Under the pieces are notes generated by a model. It saw only the letters and a list, made by a program, of their open reading frames with translations. It did not search any database and was not told where the DNA came from. The position numbers and the translations under genes are program-made. From assembly GCF_963924675.1 (NCBI RefSeq), contig NC_089238.1:38954879-39018878 (forward strand): DNA of 64,000 nt. The letters are read 5' to 3'. This document shows positions 58,867-64,000 of this stretch, in pieces. Positions within the stretch are counted from its first letter, which is position 1. Each line of letters begins with the position of its first letter. Source of the stretch: Phocoena phocoena. Its lineage: Eukaryota; Chordata; Mammalia; Artiodactyla; Phocoenidae.

Positions 58867-59415
58867 AAATTGTCTCCCTTTCTGAGGGTTCTCTTTTTGT
58901 CTTGTTTATGGTTTCCTTTGCTGTGCAAAACCTTTTAAGTTTAACTAGGTCCCATTTGATTATTTTTGTTTTTATTTTCATTACTTCAGGAGGTGAGTCA
59001 AAAAAGATCTTGCTGTGGTTTATGTCAAAGAGTGTTTTTCCTATGGTTTCTTCTAAGAGTTGTATAGTGTTTGGCCTTACATTTAGGTCTTTAATCCATC
59101 TGGAGTTTATTTTTATGTATGGTGTTAGGGAGTGTTCTAATTTCATTCTTTTACATGTAGCTGTCCAGTTTTCCCAGCACTACTTATTGAAGAGCCTGTC
59201 TTTTCCCCATTGTATATTCTTGCCTCCTTTGTCATAAATTAGGTGACCATATGTGAGTGGCTTTATCTCTGGGCATTCTGTCCTGTTCCATTGATCTATA
59301 TTTCTGTTTTTGTGCCAGTACCATACCATCTTGATTACTGTAGCTTTGTGGTATAATTTGAAGCTGGGGAGCCTGATTCCTCCAGCTCTGTTTTTCTTTC
59401 TGAAGATTGCTTTGG

Positions 59416-59958
59416 CTATTCAGTGCCTTTTGTGTTTCCATACAAATTGTAAAATTCTTTTGTTCTAATTCTGTGAAGAATGCTATTGGTAGTTTGATAG
59501 GGATTGCATTGAATCTGTAGACTGCTCTGGGTAGTATAGTCATTTTCACAATATTGATTCTTCCAAGAACATGGCATTTTTATCCATCTGTGTATGTCAT
59601 CTTTAATCTCTTTCATCAGTGTTTTATAGTTTTCTGAGTACAAGTCTTTTGCCTCCTTAGGGAGGTTTATTCCTAGGTATTTTATTCTTTTTGTTGCAAT
59701 GGTAAATGGGATTGTTTCTTTAATTTCTCTTTCTGATTTTTCGTTGTTACTGTATAGGAATGCCAGAGATTTCTGTGCATTAATTTTGGATCCTGCAGCC
59801 TTACCAAATTCATTGATTAGTTCTCGTAGTTTTCTGGTGGCATCTTTAGGATTCTCTATGTATAGTATCATGTCATATGCAAACAGTGACAGTTTTACTT
59901 CTTTTCCAATTTGTATTCCTTTTATTCCTTCTCTGATTGTCATGGCTAGGACTTCCAA
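59416..59958 (-). pseudogene. L1 ORF2p reverse-transcriptase relic with altered catalytic box
   Basis: A 180-codon frame covers the end of the palm and the thumb ([67 protein letters not shown]). The catalytic box reads FAYD where L1 has FADD, so one metal-binding aspartate is lost. The frame breaks downstream at about 59.55 kb. Confidence 0.92.
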
Positions 59959-60067
59959 AACTATGTTGAATAAGGGTGGCGAGAGGGGACATCCTTATCT
60001 TTTTCCTGTTCTTAGTGGAACAGCTATCAGTTTTTCACCATTGAGTATGATGTTTGCTGTGGGTTTG

Positions 60068-60505
60068 TTATATATGGCCTTTATCATGTTGAGGTAGATT
60101 CCCTCTACCCATTTTCTGGACAGTATATATATATATATATATATTTTTTGCGGTACGCGGGCCTCTCACTGTTGTGGCCTCTCCCGTTGCAGAGCACAGG
60201 CTCCAGACACACAGGCTCAGTGGCCACGGCTCACGGGCCCAGCTGCTCCGTGGCATGTGGGATCTTCCCGGACCAGGGCATGAACCCCTGTCCCCTGCAT
60301 TGGCAGGCAGACTCTCAACCACTGCGCCACCAGGGAAGCCCTGGACAGTTTTTATCATAAATGGGTGTTGAATTTTGTCAGAAGCTTTCTCTGCATCTAT
60401 TGAGATGATCATATGATTTTTATTCTTTAATTTGTTAATATGGTGTATCACAGTGATTGATTTGCGTATATTAAAGAATCCCTGCATCCCTGAGATAAAT
60501 CCCAC
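60068..60505 (-). pseudogene. L1 ORF2p RT finger/palm relic fused to a SINE
   Basis: The first ~55 codons are reverse transcriptase ([38 protein letters not shown]). The rest is translated antisense SINE sequence, an artefact of the insertion at 60125-60340. The family has AEKAFDK at this site; this copy has AEKASDK. Confidence 0.88.
60125..60340 (-). mobile_element. CHR-1-like SINE with (TA)n tail
   Basis: Minus strand; the tail is a TA repeat plus poly-T on the left, the head ends gggaagcc at right. The target-site duplication is ctggacagt at 60116-60124 and 60341-60349. Inserted in the reverse-transcriptase region of the L1. Confidence 0.95.
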
Positions 60506-60509
60506 TTGA

Positions 60510-60902
60510 TCATGGTGTATGATCCTTTTTAATATATTGTTGGATTCTGTTTACTAGTATTTTGTTCAGGATTTTTGCATCTATATTCATCAGTGATATT
60601 GGCCTATAATTTTCTTTTTTTGTGATATCTTTTTCTGGTTTGGGTATTAGGTTGATGGCGGCTTCATAGAATGGATTTGGGAGTGTTTCTCCCTCTGCAA
60701 GTTTTTGCAAGAGTTTGAGATGGGTGTTAGCTCTTCTCAAAATGTTTGATAGAATTTGCCTGTGAAGCCATCTGGTCCTGGACTTTGTTGGAAGATTTTT
60801 AATCACAGTTTCAATTTCATTACTTGTGATAGGTCTGTGTATATTTTCTAAATCTTCCTGGTTCAGTCTTGGAAAATTGTACCTTTCCAAGAATTTGTCC
60901 AT
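60510..60902 (-). pseudogene. L1 ORF2p RT N-terminal relic
   Basis: A 130-codon frame with the start of the RT domain: [77 protein letters not shown]. The centre (around RTRWLHRQILSNILRRANTH) is shifted relative to the family, a sign of compensating frameshifts. Confidence 0.9.
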
Positions 60903-61443
60903 TTCTTTGTGGTTGTCTATTTTATTGGCATATCGTTCCTTCTAGTAATCGCTCATGATCCTTTGTATTTCTGCAGTGTCAGTTGTGACTTCTCCTTTTC
61001 TATTTCCAATTTTATTGATTTGCGTCCTCTCCCTTTTTTTCTTGATGAGTCTGGCTAAGGGTTTATCAATTTTGTTTATCTTCTCAAAGAACCAGCTTTT
61101 AGTTTCATTGATCTTTGCTACTGTTTTCTTTGTTTCTATTTCATTTATTTCTGCTCTGATCTTTATGATTTCTTTCCTTCTGCTGACTGGGTTTTCTTTG
61201 TTCTTCTTTCTCTAGTTGCTTTAGGTGTAGGGATAGATTGTTTATTTGAGATTTTTCTTGAGGTGAGATTGTATTGTTATGAACTTCCCTCTTAGAACCG
61301 CTTTTGCTGTGTCCCATAGGTTTTGGGCCGTTGTGTTTTCATTGTCATTTGTTTTTATGTACTTTTTATTTCTTCTTTGATTTCTTCAGTGATCTCTTGG
61401 TTATTTAGTAGTGCACTGTTTAGCCTCCATGTATTTGTGCTTT

Positions 61444-61929
61444 TTAGAGTTTTTCTTTCCTGTAGTTGATTTCCAGTGTCATAGCGTTGTGGTCAGAAAA
61501 GATGCTTGATACAATTTCAATTTTCGTAAATTTTCCTTGGCTTGATTTGTGACCCAAGATGTGATCTATCCTGGAGAATGTTCCATGTGCACTTAAGAAG
61601 AAAGTGTAATCTGCTGTTTTTGGATGGAATGTCCTATAAATATCAATTAAATCTACCTGGTCTATTGTGTCATTTAAAGCTACGGCTTCCATATTTACTT
61701 TCATTTTGGATGATCTGTCCATTGGTGAAAGTGGGGTGTTAAAGTTCCCTACTATCATTGTGTTACTGTCAATTTCCCCTTTTATGGCTGTTAGCATTTG
61801 CCTTATGTATTGAGGTGCTCCTATGTTGGGTGCATAAATATTTACAATTGTTATATCTTCTTCTTGGATCGATCCCTTGATCATTATGTAGTGTCCTTCC
61901 TTGTCTCTTGTAACATTCTTTATTTTCAA
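61444..61929 (-). pseudogene. L1 ORF2p endonuclease relic (161 codons)
   Basis: It contains VNIYAPNIGAPQYI, a GNFNTPLSP box, NDTIDQVDLIDIYRTFHP, FSRIDHILGHK and the C-terminal SDHNAM. Apurinic-type L1 endonucleases normally read GDFN; here the aspartate is asparagine, which would weaken or abolish nicking. The final SDH histidine is kept. The N-terminal part lies in another frame. Confidence 0.9.
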
Positions 61930-63247
61930 GTCTATTTTATCTGATATGAGTACTGCTACTCCAGCTTTCTTTTAATTTCCATTTGCATGGAATATCTTTT
62001 TCCATTCCTTCACCTTCAGTCTGTATGTGTCCCTAGGTCTGAAGTGGGTCTCTTGTAGACAGCATATATATGGGTCTTGTTTTTGTATCCATTCAGCCAG
62101 TCTGTGTCTTTTGGTTGGGGCATTTAATCCATTTACATTCAAGGTTATTATTTAATATGTATGTGCCTGTTACCAGGAACTTCTGCCTCAGTTATTCTGT
62201 TATTAATTCCTTCTGGTGTATGTTTCATTTCAGTTATTGTGTTGCTCATCTTTGTTTGTTCTTTAGTGCACTTCTAGATCTCTGTTAAACATTTATTTCC
62301 TCAATCCATGTCTCCATTCTCCATTCTATTTCTGAGATTCTGGATCATCTTTACTCTCATTACTCTGAATTCTTTTTTCAGGTAGATTGCCTATTTCCTC
62401 TTCATTTATTTGGTCTTGTAGGATTTTACCTTCATCTGTGACATATTTTTTTGCCATCTCAGGATGAGTGGGATTGTGTTCCTGTCTTACTGGTTGTTTG
62501 GCCTGAGGCTTCCTACAGTGGAGTTTGTAGGCTGTTGGGTAGAGCTGGGTTGGTGCTGAGATGAGGACCTGTAGGAGACCTCACTCAGATGAATATTCCC
62601 TGGGGGTCTGAGGGTCTCTGTTAGTCCAGTGGTTTGGACTCAGAGCTCTCACTGCAGGAGCTTCTCCCTGACCCCCAGCTTGTGAACCAAGATCCTGCAA
62701 GCTGTGCAGTGGGGGTGTGTGGCAGGGAGAAAGTGGAAAAGGCCTTGGCTATGGAGGGCAGGGCCTATGCTTAGGACCCAGAGGGCTGGAAAATGCCCTA
62801 GGGGTGGGGCTTATAGAATGGAAGGGGCCCAGGCATGCCTCTGGTCTCAGAGGGTGGGGGAGCCCAGCAGGCTTTCCGGGCCAATGTCCTTGCTCCTCTC
62901 CTGCTCTTCACGTTCTGGAGTGCCCCTCCCACCTGCCTCCCTCCTATGCCCCCAGGACCCACGTGGCCCGGAGAGGGCTTTGTAGGGCAGGGGACTGGCA
63001 TAAGAGCTCAGTAGGGTTCCCAGGCTCGAGTGGGCGGGGCCAACACCCTCACCACATCTTCTTTATCCATTCATCTGTTGATGGACATTTAGGTTGTTTC
63101 CATGTCTTGGCTATTGTCAGTAGTGCTGCTGTGAACATAGAGGAACGTGTATCTTGTTGAATTAGCATTTTGTCTGGATATATTCCCAGGAGTGGAATTG
63201 CTGGATCATATAGTAATTCTGTTTTTAGTCAAACGTGGTATCTTAAC

Positions 63248-63289
63248 ACTATTCTGCATAATGCCTCCACTATTCTGCATAATGCCTCC
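63248..63289 (+). repeat. Perfect 21-bp tandem duplication
   Basis: Two identical units, 63248-63268 and 63269-63289 (actattctgcataatgcctc plus one c), immediately right of the outer L1's target-site copy. Confidence 0.97.
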
Positions 63290-64000
63290 CAGAACTTCCC
63301 GTTCATCCCTATAGCATCCTGAGATGATGAAATGGAGACTCTGGGAGGTAGATTCAGGGTTAACAACCCACTTCCTGCATCTTGTTTGTTACATTCATAA
63401 TGCCTTCTTTCACATTCCTCTTTTAAAAATCTAATTTATTAGGAACAGTATTTATATTCATGTTCTTGTTCATTTTAGAGAGCATTCGTGAAAACATCCT
63501 AATAAACATCAACCCTCTTTTAAGAAGTCCCACTGGGCATGTTAATAGGAACAAAACACCACCTGTTTATGTCCCTTCATCTCAAGGTATATAACCCAAT
63601 GTATATGGGGCTGTGTACACCAAAGGGATGATTTATTTTAAATCTAGTGAACCCTCTGAATGCATGATCCATTTTTTAGAATACAAGTTCAGAGGAATGA
63701 CAGAAAAGCCAGAGAGGTTTCACTTAGGAGCTCTTGTCCCTTCTATGAAAAGCATCTGCACTAATGACAAACTGAATGCACAAAACTAATTATCGGCGTC
63801 ATTTTCAATTAACCTGGCCAGCTAGTGTAATCCCTGGAACATTTGTTTATCCATAGGAGTTTTATCTTCAAGACGAAATCATCACTGGTTTTTGTAGTCA
63901 TTGGATCGGTGTGGATTGAGCATCATCGGATCCTTGTATTGAGCGGATGGACGTGTTTGCAGATCTAGGTCGGTAAGTGGGCTGAGGGCGTTTCCCCCAC
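63290..64000. other. Unique stretch to the window end
   Basis: No transposon recognised. The segment around 63765-63835 has low-CpG, AT-core sequence with homeodomain-like ATTA words (aactaattatcgg, ttttcaattaacctggcc). This would fit a conserved non-coding element, but conservation cannot be judged from one sequence. Confidence 0.4.

Larger units (their letters stand above)
57816..63051 (-). mobile_element. L1 with 5' UTR, partial ORF1 and broken ORF2
   Basis: Minus strand: 5' UTR at about 62.5-63.05 kb, N-terminal ORF1 sequence at about 62.18-62.45 kb, endonuclease at 61.4-62.1 kb, reverse transcriptase at 59.4-60.9 kb (split by a SINE at 60125-60340), C-terminal part at 58.2-59.1 kb, 3' UTR to 57816. 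ORF1 sequence jumps at about 62175 from the ORF2 start region to N-terminal ORF1, so the RNA-binding part is deleted. It has the longest surviving ORF2 frames in the window and is probably among the younger L1s here. Confidence 0.88.
57101..63229 (-). mobile_element. Outer 5'-truncated L1 (pieces 57101-57600 and 63052-63229)
   Basis: The 3' UTR starts at 57101 with poly-T. ORF2 C-terminal sequence ends at 63229. It is flanked by a 10-bp target-site duplication with one change, caaacctggt (57088-57097) and caaacgtggt (63230-63239). It is interrupted from about 57600 to 63051 by two further L1 segments. Removing them brings the two halves into register around ccacatcttctttatccat. Confidence 0.85.

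Noticed and set aside
62704..63160. 147-codon plus-strand frame
   Set aside because: Antisense to the L1 5' UTR and crosses its boundary into another L1, so it cannot be one gene.

Overview
The window is ordinary mammalian chromosomal DNA, almost certainly from a cetacean (whale or dolphin). The diagnostic signal is a set of tRNA-derived CHR-type SINEs (5' end gcttccctggtggcgcag) in short (~200-250 bp, CHR-1-like) and long (~290-300 bp, CHR-2-like) forms. They occur together with cetartiodactyl-type L1 3' ends, and I see no ruminant BovB or Bov-A elements. I found no convincing protein-coding gene, no tRNA or rRNA gene, no CRISPR array and no bacterial or viral operon. The sequence is intergenic or deep-intronic, L1-dominated and AT-rich.

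Layout. 1-1.77 kb is unique sequence with one very G-rich tract. 1.77-9.36 kb is an old minus-strand L1 broken by a younger nested L1, two LTR-type repeats and a SINE. 9.37-13.06 kb is another minus-strand L1 containing a SINE tandem, followed by probable L1 5' sequence to about 14.4 kb. 14.4-19.84 kb holds ancient LINE remnants and a plus-strand ERVL endogenous-retrovirus fossil (integrase end and dUTPase region), cut by an L1 that is itself cut by a SINE. 19.85-28.39 kb is a near full-length minus-strand L1 with a monomer-repeat 5' UTR. 28.4-34.5 kb is older DNA with L2, MIR and LTR-like remnants. 34.5-42.06 kb is a second, related near full-length L1. 42.07-47.15 kb is an island of MIR and L2 remnants. 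47.15-52.22 kb is a third L1 with an intact 5' end but an internal deletion, inserted into an L2. 52.2-57.1 kb is mostly unique, with MIR and hAT remnants and one SINE. 57.1-63.24 kb is a nested stack of L1s. 63.25-64 kb is unique.

What acts together: only retrotransposon parts. L1 ORF1, endonuclease and reverse-transcriptase relics are visible, and all are inactivated by stops, frameshifts, deletions or catalytic-residue changes. The SINEs would have been moved by the L1 machinery, and many insertions still carry readable target-site duplications (TSDs), so the order of insertion can be worked out.

The best candidates for a second look are the ~253-280 bp monomer array in the 5' UTR of two related L1s (six copies versus four), a possible L1 3' transduction at 57.6-63 kb, an apparent reading-frame-preserving deletion of the reverse-transcriptase core at ~48.4 kb, and a weak two-exon open reading frame at 55.77-56.42 kb. 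I did not find an undescribed functional system. Repeat family names are from recognition by eye, not a database search.
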